DNA of 64,000 bases from an uncultured Acidobacteriia bacterium (GTDB taxonomy: Bacteria; Acidobacteriota; Terriglobia; Bryobacterales; Bryobacteraceae), in NCBI GenBank assembly GCA_903875575.1, contig CAIQWJ010000049.1:20245-84244 (forward strand), in the 5' to 3' direction. The notes beneath the pieces are model-generated. The model had not been told where the DNA came from. It made no database searches and saw nothing but the letters and a program-made list of their open reading frames with translations. Every line of letters begins with the position of its first letter. Position 1 is the first letter of the stretch. This document shows, piece after piece, positions 50,546-58,748 of the stretch. The position numbers and the translations under genes were made by a program.

Positions 50546-53347
50546 ATGATGAAGGTCAACGCGCGAGTGAACGAGAGATACCGGCTGGGGTTGAGAGTTG
50601 CGCAGACTGTCATAATCGTCGGCTCAGCTGCCGTTTTCGCTCTGGCTCAAACCCCGCAGGCCGGCAACCCGAATCGCACCGTTGGCCCACAGAAGGACGG
50701 GTCGGTCGTCGCGTCTGACAACCAGACGCTGACGCCGGCCGGCAAAATGATCGAGCTTGGTTCGCCGGTGCGCGCCAAGTCCATCGCTCTCAATCCCAAC
50801 GGGAAAACCAATACCGCCGTTGTGCTGCTCATGGGTTCACCCCAGCCGATTATTGTGTTCAATATCGCGACCGGCGAGGTTTTGCAGCGCTTCATTCCAA
50901 CATTTATGAAAGGTACGGAGGCTGCAACCAGCAAAGCGGGGTCGTTCACCGGCGTCGCCTATTCCGCCAATGGCGAGAAGCTCTTCTTCAGCCAGGACGA
51001 TAACCACGTGGTCATCGCGAATGTGAACGCCCAGACGGGTCTTCTGACAAACGGTCAGAGCGTCGATCTGCCCCGGCCACCTGCCGACGGGCGGCCCTAC
51101 TATAAAGCGACTGCAATCAATCCGGGCGGCATCGCGGTGTCCGACGACGGCAAGCGGGCCTATGTGGTGCTGAACGTTGCCAACACGCTTGGAGTGATCG
51201 ATCTGGAAACTTCCCCGGCCAAACTGATCGCTCAGATTCCGGTGGGCAACGTGCCGAACAGCGTTGTCATTCATGGAAGGTACGCCTATGTCAGCAACGA
51301 AGGCGGGCGGCCTGCCACGACTCAGGATTTCACCAACTATTCCGATGGAACTGCCGTAGTCGTGGATCGAAAAGACGCTTTCGCCACCACCGGGACGGTG
51401 TCGGTGGTTGACGTTGCGGCGGGTACGGAACTGAAGACGATCCCGGTGGGCCTGCATCCGGCCGGCATGGCGGTCTCCGGCTCAAGCCTTTATGTGACCA
51501 ACGCTTACAGCGACAGCCTGTCGGTTGTCGACCTGAATACGGACAAGGTGGTGCGCACGATCGATCTCAGTGTGCCGATCGCCGGGGGATTCTTCGGTTC
51601 CGGGCCCAACGCGGTCGCCGTGACGGAGGATGGGCGGGCATATGTGACGCTGGGCCAGGCCAACGCCGTTGCTGCTGTAAACCTGCAGGGCCGGGACGCG
51701 CATCCGGTGCTGGGTTACATTCCGACCGGCTACTTCCCGGCCTCGATTGCCTATGACAAAGTCCGGAAGCAGCTGGTGGTTGCGGACGATAAGGGACTGG
51801 GCACGCATGTTCCGGCACATTCCGGTGGTCTTGACGGTTTCAGTACGCATCAGGATACCGGGACGGTCAACCTGATCCCACTGCCGAACGCGAGCGAACT
51901 GGCGAGGTTCAGCAAGCAGGTCTTCGATAACAATCACTGGAACCTGACCACGAATATTGAAGTGGGGCCGCAATACGTCGATGCCCGCGCCATGCCGGTG
52001 GCTGTTCCCAGGCACATTGGCGAGCCTTCTTTAATCAAGCATGTCTTTCTGGTCATCAAAGAGAACCGCACTTACGATCAGATTCTGGGAGATGTGGCCT
52101 GGGGTAATGGGGATGCCTCACTCGCGCTTTTCGGTGCCGTCGTGCCCAACCAGCACGCCTTCGTGAAGCGCTTCCCGCTGCTCGACAACGTTTACGCACC
52201 CAGCCGCCAGTCCGCGGACGGTCATCCGTGGATCGGCATGTCAGGCTCTTTCTACTCCAACGAGATTCTCTCGCCGGACTGGATTCGTTCTTACCCGGGC
52301 GGGAATTCAAACGATGCGCTGACGTACACCCCGAAAGGCTTTCTCTGGACTGCGGCGGAGGCCAGTGGATTATCGTCCCGGCTTTACGGCGAATGGAGTA
52401 CCGAGAAGGTGGTCACAAAGCAGGATGGCACGAAGTACACCTGGAGCGATTTTTACAATACGGCGATGTGCAGGGAAGGCAAGGCGCCGAAATCCAGTTG
52501 CATTGTCCCGGACAATGCCGTGAATGTGACTTCGGAGATTCCTTCGGCAGCGAAGATCATGGATCCGCATTACCCGCCGTTCGATCTGCTGATTCCCGAT
52601 CAGTATCGGATGGATTACTGGATACCGGAATTCCAGCGTCTGGATGCGGCGAATCAGGTTCCGAATCTCACCATTCTGTGGTTGCCGAACGATCACACCG
52701 CCGGAACGGTGAAAGGCCAGCCCTATCCCAACAACTACCAGGCCGACAATGACCTTGCGCTGGGCAGGATGGTGGAAGCCATCAGCCACAGCAAGGTCTG
52801 GGCGCAATCGGCAATTTTTGTGGAGGAGGACGATTCCCAGGGTGGCGTGGACCACGTAGATGGCCACCGTCAGCCTGTTTTCGTGATCAGTCCTTATACA
52901 GTGAGCCCGCAGGCACCCGGCCAGGGCAAGGCGATTCACACGACGTATACAGCCGAGAACATCAATCGCACGATTGAGAACATTCTCGGTATGAAGCCGC
53001 TGACGCAGTTTGACCTTGTGGCATCTCCCATGTTCGACGCGTTTCAAAATACACCCGATCTGACGCCGTACGAGCATCTGGACGCGGTGATCCCACTTAA
53101 CCAGGGACCGAACCTGCCGGTGGAGAAGGCCGCGCTCTACAGCCCCATGCAGAACGCCTGGCTCAAGGCCTCGGCTGAGGTGATGAAGGGCAAGTACGAC
53201 AAAGCGGATGCGGTGGACCCGAAGTTTTTGAACCACGTGATCTGGTATTCGGGGACGGGTTGGACGCGTCCTTATCCGGGAGAGAGCAAAGTGCTGCTGC
53301 CCGGCCCGTTCGTCAAGGCCGCTAAGAAATACCGCGACGACGACTGA
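50546..53347 (+). CDS. Secreted beta-propeller / phosphoesterase fusion
   Basis: From an ATG at 50546 (the next codon but one is also ATG) the protein has 933 residues: a signal peptide (VIIVGSAAVFALA), a YVTN-type seven-blade propeller (about 60-470; NVANTLGVIDLETS and NAYSDSLSVVDLNTD repeats), and a phosphoesterase-type alkaline phosphatase-superfamily domain from about 500 (HVFLVIKENRTYDQILGD; SGSFYSN; FVEEDDSQGGVDHVDGHR), containing metal-binding Asp/His. It would hydrolyse phospholipids or phosphoesters outside the cell. Similar fusions are frequent in Acidobacteria. Confidence 0.88.
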   Translation: MMKVNARVNERYRLGLRVAQTVIIVGSAAVFALAQTPQAGNPNRTVGPQKDGSVVASDNQTLTPAGKMIELGSPVRAKSIALNPNGKTNTAVVLLMGSPQPIIVFNIATGEVLQRFIPTFMKGTEAATSKAGSFTGVAYSANGEKLFFSQDDNHVVIANVNAQTGLLTNGQSVDLPRPPADGRPYYKATAINPGGIAVSDDGKRAYVVLNVANTLGVIDLETSPAKLIAQIPVGNVPNSVVIHGRYAYVSNEGGRPATTQDFTNYSDGTAVVVDRKDAFATTGTVSVVDVAAGTELKTIPVGLHPAGMAVSGSSLYVTNAYSDSLSVVDLNTDKVVRTIDLSVPIAGGFFGSGPNAVAVTEDGRAYVTLGQANAVAAVNLQGRDAHPVLGYIPTGYFPASIAYDKVRKQLVVADDKGLGTHVPAHSGGLDGFSTHQDTGTVNLIPLPNASELARFSKQVFDNNHWNLTTNIEVGPQYVDARAMPVAVPRHIGEPSLIKHVFLVIKENRTYDQILGDVAWGNGDASLALFGAVVPNQHAFVKRFPLLDNVYAPSRQSADGHPWIGMSGSFYSNEILSPDWIRSYPGGNSNDALTYTPKGFLWTAAEASGLSSRLYGEWSTEKVVTKQDGTKYTWSDFYNTAMCREGKAPKSSCIVPDNAVNVTSEIPSAAKIMDPHYPPFDLLIPDQYRMDYWIPEFQRLDAANQVPNLTILWLPNDHTAGTVKGQPYPNNYQADNDLALGRMVEAISHSKVWAQSAIFVEEDDSQGGVDHVDGHRQPVFVISPYTVSPQAPGQGKAIHTTYTAENINRTIENILGMKPLTQFDLVASPMFDAFQNTPDLTPYEHLDAVIPLNQGPNLPVEKAALYSPMQNAWLKASAEVMKGKYDKADAVDPKFLNHVIWYSGTGWTRPYPGESKVLLPGPFVKAAKKYRDDD

Positions 53348-53349
53348 AG

Positions 53350-54028
53350 CTGACGGGCCTTGGACCTGGGAGCCTCTTTTTGCGGAGGGATGATAGTGCC
53401 ATCGGGTGCCCTGTCTGTTCCATACGCTCCTCCGTTGCGGGCTTCGGTTAGCGGGTATTTCGCCGCCATTTCCTCATTGATATCGATTCCCACGCCCGGA
53501 CGAAGGCTGCCGTACATATAGCCCTTGCGGGTCTCCGCCGTACCCGGCAGTATTTCACGTGGTAGTAGCAGGCGACGGCGTCATGCACGCGCCCGCACGG
53601 CATTTCATAAACCGGCATTCCGGCGCGCCTGCCTTCGATGTCCCACCGCGCTTCATCCATGGCGGCAAGGACCTTGTTGTTGAGCGGGCCGCCGCGCCAG
53701 CAGGTGCGATAGTTGGCAGCCTGGCAGGGGTCTTCAATGCGGTCCGGGCCCTTACCGGTCAGCCAGGGTTCAGATGCTTCTCGAGGGCAGTGGCGACGGC
53801 GAAAGTCTGATAATTATCGTTGGCCGAGCCGATACCGTAAAGTCCTGGTTCGCTGGTGATGATCTTGCGAAAAGCCCAGCGGTAGTTGCCGCCGCCGTTG
53901 GTGGTGATCACCTTGACGTCTTTGATCGTGAGGGGCGGCAGGCCCTTCATGCGGTTGCTGAAGTCGGCGCTGCGGAGGGGAAGGGCTGGCGCGGCGATGA
54001 GTGTCTTGAGGAAACACCTGCGTTGCAT
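53350..54028 (-). pseudogene. Decayed enolase-superfamily (mandelate racemase-type) gene
   Basis: Three segments of one gene survive. The first (54028-53759) has a twin-arginine-like start and KGLPPLTIKDVKVI...EPGLYGIG; a one-base loss near 53768 moves the frame into W-L-T-G-K-G-P-D-R-I-E, MDEARWDIEGRRAGMPVYE and ACYYHV. A second break near 53545 skips about 200 residues, joining to a C-terminal piece GYMYGSLRPGVGIDINEEM (53272-53517 frame). The catalytic centre of the barrel is lost, so it cannot work. It converges with the phosphoesterase gene. Confidence 0.8.
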
Positions 54029-54123
54029 TGGGGGCCTCGCAGAGGTTTGACCGCTGGCAAAGCACTGTTGATCACAGGCGAAAACCGGGGGCCTGAACGC
54101 GCCACCGGTTCGGGGCATCGATG

Positions 54124-54420
54124 TCAGCCGATCTTGTCCCACCAGGCTTTGACCGGGGCGAGGGAGAGCTCGTTGATCCGCGACCGCAGACGCTGAATGT
54201 GCGGCGTGAGGTCGTGGGCGTCGTGGTGTGCGTTGGTCGCCCAGCTCTCATGGAACAGGAATTTCGAGGGATCGTCAGCCGCGACGTGCAGGTCGTAGAA
54301 CAGACAGCCTGGCTCCTGGCGTGTTGGGGTGAGGACTTCGGTCAAAGCGTCTTTCAGTTCCGCATCCTTTCCGGGGCGGGCCTGAAAACTGACGGTCATG
54401 ATAATTGGTTTTTCGTTCAT
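54124..54420 (-). CDS. Putative quinol monooxygenase (ABM family)
   Basis: From the ATG at 54420, six bases after AAGGA, the protein has 98 residues with the ABM pattern: MTVSFQARPGKDAELKDAL, then TRQEPGCLFYDLHVA and KFLFHESWATNAHHDAH, resembling the YgiN group. It would act on a quinol or another small aromatic in the cytosol. A first ABM protein lies at 7.8 kb. Alone here; downstream is the decayed gene. Confidence 0.85.
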   Translation of the reverse strand: MNEKPIIMTVSFQARPGKDAELKDALTEVLTPTRQEPGCLFYDLHVAADDPSKFLFHESWATNAHHDAHDLTPHIQRLRSRINELSLAPVKAWWDKIG

Positions 54421-54819
54421 GGATATCCTTATTTCGCCCGCTCTTACGCTTGCCATTATGGGTCGTCGTGAGTTCGGGATATTTACACTGCGCTGCTAAG
54501 ACTTGCCGGCAGGGTCTCTCGCCTCCGGGGCGTGACAACCGGACATCGTGGGAATTCTCGATATCAGAACGATTAGTATGGTGATACGTCCGCCGTGGAC
54601 TCTTGGAAGCTCGATTCAACCTGCCGCTTACGCCGGCAAAATCACCCAAGCCGATTTCCGTCGCCCTGTGCCAGTTCCGTTTTACTGAAATACTAACACC
54701 AGACCGACTGCCGGAACTGTCGGTAAGAAACGAAGTGGGGAACCTGGCCGTTCGCGGCCCCTGAAATCCACAGGAAGTGCCCGCCGCACGTTGCTTTGAT
54801 TCGATAGACTGGGTGGCGG
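54421..54819. other. Intergenic region without recognised gene
   Basis: Divergent gap between the ABM gene and the serine hydrolase gene. Short frames appear but none has a plausible product. No tRNA or clear terminator seen; it probably holds two promoters. Confidence 0.5.
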
Positions 54820-56013
54820 ATGAAACTGAATCACCTCCCAGCGCTGCTGGCGATCGCCTCTTCCGGACTGCTGTATGCCCAGGCACCCGATGGCTTCTCC
54901 GCCATCGCCCCCCGCATGCAGGAATTCGTCGATAAAGGCGAGGCTGCGGGCATCGTGACCCTCATCGTCACCAAAGACCGCATTCTCCACTCCAACGCCG
55001 TTGGCAAGTCGGACTTCACCTCAGATGTCCCTGAGAAGAGGGATCGCAAGCTCCGGACCGACGATATTTTCTGGATTGCGTCCATGTCGAAACCCATCAC
55101 CGTCGCCTGCCTGGCTATCCTCGCCGACGACGGCAAGCTCACCTTTGACGACCCCCTGGCGAAACACCTTCCGGAATTTGCCAACATCATGGTCGGCCAG
55201 AACGGCCAAAGCGTCGCAGCCGAGCGGCCCGTCACCCTGCGCGACGTCGCGACCCACACCAGCGGCCTCGGCGAGATGACCGCTCGCGATCCCCATCTTA
55301 CCCTCGCCGAAACCAGCAGGAAACTCGCCCAACAGCCGCTCCGCTTTCAACCCGGCACCCGCTGGCAATACTCTACAGCCGGCATCGATATCCTTGGCCG
55401 CGTCGTCGAAGTGGTCGGCGGCATACCCTTCGATCAGTTTCTGCAGACGCGCATTCTCGACCCGCTGGGAATGAAGGACACCAGCTTCTGGATCGCGCCG
55501 GAAAACGCCTCCCGCTGGGCGCACAGCTACCGCTGGAACGCCCCGGCGGGTAAGCTGGAAGAGACGACGATCCCCTATCTTTACAACACCGCCGTGACCG
55601 ACCGCGCGCGCCCTCCGCTGGGTGGCGCAGGACTCTTCTCCACCGCCGAAGACATCGCCCGGTTCTACCAGATGATGCTCAACAAGGGCACTCTGAACGG
55701 CAAGCGCATCCTGAAGCCCGCTACAGTGGCGGAGATGACGCACAACCAGATCGGCTCGCTCGCCGCCCGCCCAGGTATGCCGTGGGGGCTCGGCTTCAGC
55801 GTGGTGGAAGATCCCTCGAAGATGGCTGCCAACAGCGCGCTTTCCGCTGGTTCGTTCGGACACGGCGGAGCGTTCAGCACCCAAAGCTGGGCTGACCCCA
55901 CGCGCGGCCTTGTCTGGATTGTGATGTTCGAACGCGACGGCAAAGGCAATCCGGACAATTCAGATGTGAGAATCGCTTTTCAGGATGCCGCTACAAAAGG
56001 GTTGCCGCGGTAA
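54820..56013 (+). CDS. Class C beta-lactamase-family serine hydrolase
   Basis: The 397-residue protein has a signal peptide (LPALLAIASSGLLYAQ) and the penicillin-binding/class C fold. The nucleophile is S88 in SMSK91; the second motif reads Y184-S-T rather than YxN, and a GHGGAF motif near 350 replaces KTG. This matches the esterase/D-peptidase subgroup (EstB, LACTB-like) rather than a true beta-lactamase. The start is ATG. It lies upstream of an IS110 remnant with no operon partner. Confidence 0.88.
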   Translation: MKLNHLPALLAIASSGLLYAQAPDGFSAIAPRMQEFVDKGEAAGIVTLIVTKDRILHSNAVGKSDFTSDVPEKRDRKLRTDDIFWIASMSKPITVACLAILADDGKLTFDDPLAKHLPEFANIMVGQNGQSVAAERPVTLRDVATHTSGLGEMTARDPHLTLAETSRKLAQQPLRFQPGTRWQYSTAGIDILGRVVEVVGGIPFDQFLQTRILDPLGMKDTSFWIAPENASRWAHSYRWNAPAGKLEETTIPYLYNTAVTDRARPPLGGAGLFSTAEDIARFYQMMLNKGTLNGKRILKPATVAEMTHNQIGSLAARPGMPWGLGFSVVEDPSKMAANSALSAGSFGHGGAFSTQSWADPTRGLVWIVMFERDGKGNPDNSDVRIAFQDAATKGLPR

Positions 56014-56355
56014 GACGCCTGAACCAATATGGCCAGGTGGGGCCGAAGGTCCGCACCCGTTGCCGAAGCCGGAGCAGGCGATCTCATCGTTGATCCACCG
56101 ATTTATTGAACCCGCGCACCGCATTCACGAGTTCCGTTCGTGCCTTTACCAGCGCCGTGCGCACCCGGACTGCCATTAGATCTAACTGGGCGTCTTCTCT
56201 GCGGTGTGCCCCATGCCGTTCAGAAACCGCTGACCTATGGCGAATTTGGCCCACGTCCATTGCGTCGCGGCGCCCTTCCTCGGCCTATCCTGCTGCCTCA
56301 TTTCCTGCTGCTGCAATCCTTCTATGATTAACCGATTCTGCACATAACGCGATGA
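56014..56355. other. Gap holding a decayed IS110 piece
   Basis: Apart from the IS110-like fragment at 56084-56260, no gene or signal is recognisable between the serine hydrolase and the CE12 gene. Confidence 0.5.
56084..56260 (-). pseudogene. IS110-family transposase fragment
   Basis: The minus strand reads DLMAVRVRTALVKARTELV followed by NAVRGFNKSV and a stop, the pattern of the middle of IS110-type transposases (typically NAVRGLVKS). Just upstream a different frame reads WAKFAIGQRFLN and EKT, the preceding conserved part, so at least one frameshift is present. No ends or remaining domains are visible. Confidence 0.65.
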
Positions 56356-57948
56356 TTACCAGGCAGACGCGGGCGTCGGGCGCATGTAATTGGAAACCGG
56401 GTTCTTCGACAGCCCTGCCAGCGCCGAGACCACCACCTCCGCGCTGAGTTCAGCACCTTCTTTGCTGGTATGCACGCGCTGGTCGGCGAACAACGCGGTG
56501 ACAGATGACTCTCCGAGCGCATCGTAGCGCCGGCCAATGAGTTCATTCAGATCGAGCAGGGGAACTCCCGCCGACGTTGCAACCGCTCTCGCCCAGTCTG
56601 CATGGCTATCGCGTTGCCGCGCCAACTTCCCGCTCTCCCAAATGTTGCGCGGCACCGGCGTGCAGATCAGCGGCACCGCGCCCTTGGCACGCGCATCCGC
56701 GATGTACGTGCGCATGTACCAACCCCAGGTGTGCACGGTCTGGCCGGGACTTCCGTCGCTCGTCTCCTCGCCCGTCCCTCGCAGCGGTCCGGTCGGTCCG
56801 TTATCGTTATGTCCGAACTGCATAATCACAATATCTCCCGGCTTGAGCTTCTCCATGACGCGATCCCAATAACCCCGTTCGAGGAAGGTCCGCGCTCCGG
56901 TGCCGCCCACGGCGCGGTTCACGATATTGACTTTTGCCGGATCCAAATACGCAGCCAGCGGGTCGCCCCAGCCCCACTGTCCCAGGCCGTCGATGCCGTC
57001 TCCGCGGCCATTACGAACCGTCGAATCGCCAATCAGAAACAGGGACGGCAATGCCGGGTCGGCGGGTTCCGGCAGATTGAGCCACCGCAGGAAGTTTTCG
57101 CGATCCGACGCCGCAGGCAGCTTCAGACGCGGTAACGCGACGATACTGAACGGCGCGATTTCAATGGCCCTGCCTGACGCCGAGAACGTACGAATGATGG
57201 CGTTGTCGCGCACGGCTTTCAGCCCCGCCACTACGGACCGCGCATTCAGTTGGGCGCCTTCTTCACTCGTGTGCGTGTGGTCTTTGGGGAAAAGCGGCGT
57301 CACGGCGGCCTCGCCCATGTGATCGTACCGGTTGGCAACCAGATTGGTGAGATCGACGAAGGCCACGTTTTCCGTCTTGGCCAGTTCGCGCGTCCACTCG
57401 CCGTATTGGCCGGAGCCGCGTTCTACTTGCCCGTCCTTCCAGATATTGCGCACGGTGAGCGAAAAGAGAATCGGCGTGGCGCCTTTCGCTTTGGTCTCGC
57501 CGATCATCTTCCGCATGTACCAGCCGAAAGTGTGGACTGTTTCGTGCTGTTTGGTCACGCGGTTGTCGATTTCCTCGCTTTCGTCGCCGAGCCCGGGAAG
57601 GGAGCCGCGCGCGATTTTTTCGCCATTCAGTTCGGCACCGTCGTTGTGTCCGAACTGGATCAGGACATAATCGCCGGCCTTCACATCAGCGAGCAGACGA
57701 TCCCAGAGTCCTTCCGTCACGAAGGTACGGCTGCTGCGGCCTCCGCGAGCCTGGTTGACGACATTGATCTTCAGCGGGTCAAAGAAGTTCGGGAACGGTC
57801 TGCCCCAGCCAATTGCATCCGGAGTACCGTCAGCCGCAGTGGCATCGCCCGCGATGAAGATGGACGGTAACGCGGGATTGGCAGCCGCAACAGCATTCGC
57901 GCTCGCAAGGAGCGCAACCGCGAAGCTGGAGAAAAGTCGACCGAGCAT
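56356..57948 (-). CDS. Tandem CE12-type SGNH esterase (rhamnogalacturonan acetylesterase-like)
   Basis: The exported protein (530 residues from the ATG at 57948, which follows GGAG) has two copies of the SGNH/CE12 domain. Domain 1 (about 27-265) has GDATAADG, DxTHTS (near 222) and IQFGHNDG, but the catalytic Ser of GDS is Ala36. Domain 2 (about 300-515) has GDSTV with Ser309, MQFGHNDN, and DQRVHTS. Only domain 2 seems able to deacetylate pectin side chains. The frame stays open far upstream, but no better start than the signal-peptide ATG is seen. Confidence 0.87.
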   Translation of the reverse strand: MLGRLFSSFAVALLASANAVAAANPALPSIFIAGDATAADGTPDAIGWGRPFPNFFDPLKINVVNQARGGRSSRTFVTEGLWDRLLADVKAGDYVLIQFGHNDGAELNGEKIARGSLPGLGDESEEIDNRVTKQHETVHTFGWYMRKMIGETKAKGATPILFSLTVRNIWKDGQVERGSGQYGEWTRELAKTENVAFVDLTNLVANRYDHMGEAAVTPLFPKDHTHTSEEGAQLNARSVVAGLKAVRDNAIIRTFSASGRAIEIAPFSIVALPRLKLPAASDRENFLRWLNLPEPADPALPSLFLIGDSTVRNGRGDGIDGLGQWGWGDPLAAYLDPAKVNIVNRAVGGTGARTFLERGYWDRVMEKLKPGDIVIMQFGHNDNGPTGPLRGTGEETSDGSPGQTVHTWGWYMRTYIADARAKGAVPLICTPVPRNIWESGKLARQRDSHADWARAVATSAGVPLLDLNELIGRRYDALGESSVTALFADQRVHTSKEGAELSAEVVVSALAGLSKNPVSNYMRPTPASAW

Positions 57949-58353
57949 TTGTGAAGGAGCTCCTTTCGGGGTAATCGCTATTATATTTCGTTTTGAGGTG
58001 AGGGAGAGCCTTCCCATGGATCCGCAGTTCCAGTTGTTCAGGTGGGCTGTCTCATCGTGGAAACAGCACCGGAGGCTGTGCCATGGACCGTGTCGTTCGC
58101 ACCAGAGCGGAACCGGCGGTCTGTGGATGGCCATGAACTTGCCGGTTAGGGATGGAAAGCGGCGACCGTGCTGCTGGCCCGGTTGCCCCCATCGCTGAGT
58201 CTTCGGAGTTGACGGCCAGAATGATAACTTTCGTGAGTAGCAAATATAGACAACCGACACTAGCAAACGCGCTGCATTGCGAGTAATATCACCCAATAGG
58301 ACGCTGCTGTAAGTCGGATTCGCGGGGCTGGTCCTGATGCAGGGGAGATAACG
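57949..58353. other. Intergenic region without recognised gene
   Basis: The gap between the divergent CE12 and DksA-like genes holds no supportable gene. The last part carries GGGGAG, the ribosome-binding site of the DksA-like gene. Confidence 0.5.
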
Positions 58354-58728
58354 ATGACCAACGTGGAAAGGCGAAAATTCAAGGGTTTGCTGGAGGCAAA
58401 GGAAGCTCTGGTGAGCGGTTCGTTGTGCAACCGCGGCGAGATTGTTATCCAGCAGACGCCGGACGCGATCGACGCGGTGCAGATGGCGGGAGAACGCGAG
58501 TTTGCTATTCGCAATCTTGATCGCGATTCGAGCATGTTGCGGCAGATTCGCGGGGCTCTGGCGCGAATTGAGGATGGCACTTACGGGGTGTGCCAGCGCT
58601 GCGAGGAAGACATCTCGCCGAAGCGGATTCACGCGCTTCCGTGGGCGAGGCTTTGCATCGAGTGCCAGGAAGAGATGGACAGACGGAAGACTCCGGCTTA
58701 CGACGCTGCTGACCCGATCACGGCGTGA
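58354..58728 (+). CDS. DksA/TraR-type C4 zinc-finger protein
   Basis: The 124-residue protein has an N-terminal helical part and a C4 zinc finger: GVCQRCEED, then CIECQEEMDR, with 17 residues between the pairs, as in DksA. The coiled-coil tip reads DAIDAV; DksA has DxxDxA, so the last Ala is replaced by Val. DksA-like proteins bind RNA polymerase through the secondary channel. The gene is single, with GGGGAG before the ATG. Confidence 0.9.
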   Translation: MTNVERRKFKGLLEAKEALVSGSLCNRGEIVIQQTPDAIDAVQMAGEREFAIRNLDRDSSMLRQIRGALARIEDGTYGVCQRCEEDISPKRIHALPWARLCIECQEEMDRRKTPAYDAADPITA

Positions 58729-58748
58729 TTTGGTCAGGCGTCGCATGG

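Noticed and set aside
54820..56013. Antibiotic-resistance beta-lactamase
   Set aside because: The second and third motifs (YST, HGG) fit the esterase/peptidase subgroup, so no resistance role is claimed.
57949..58746. N-terminal extension of the CE12 frame
   Set aside because: The open frame runs upstream through the gap and across the DksA-like gene, but the ATG at 57948 has a ribosome-binding site and a signal peptide.
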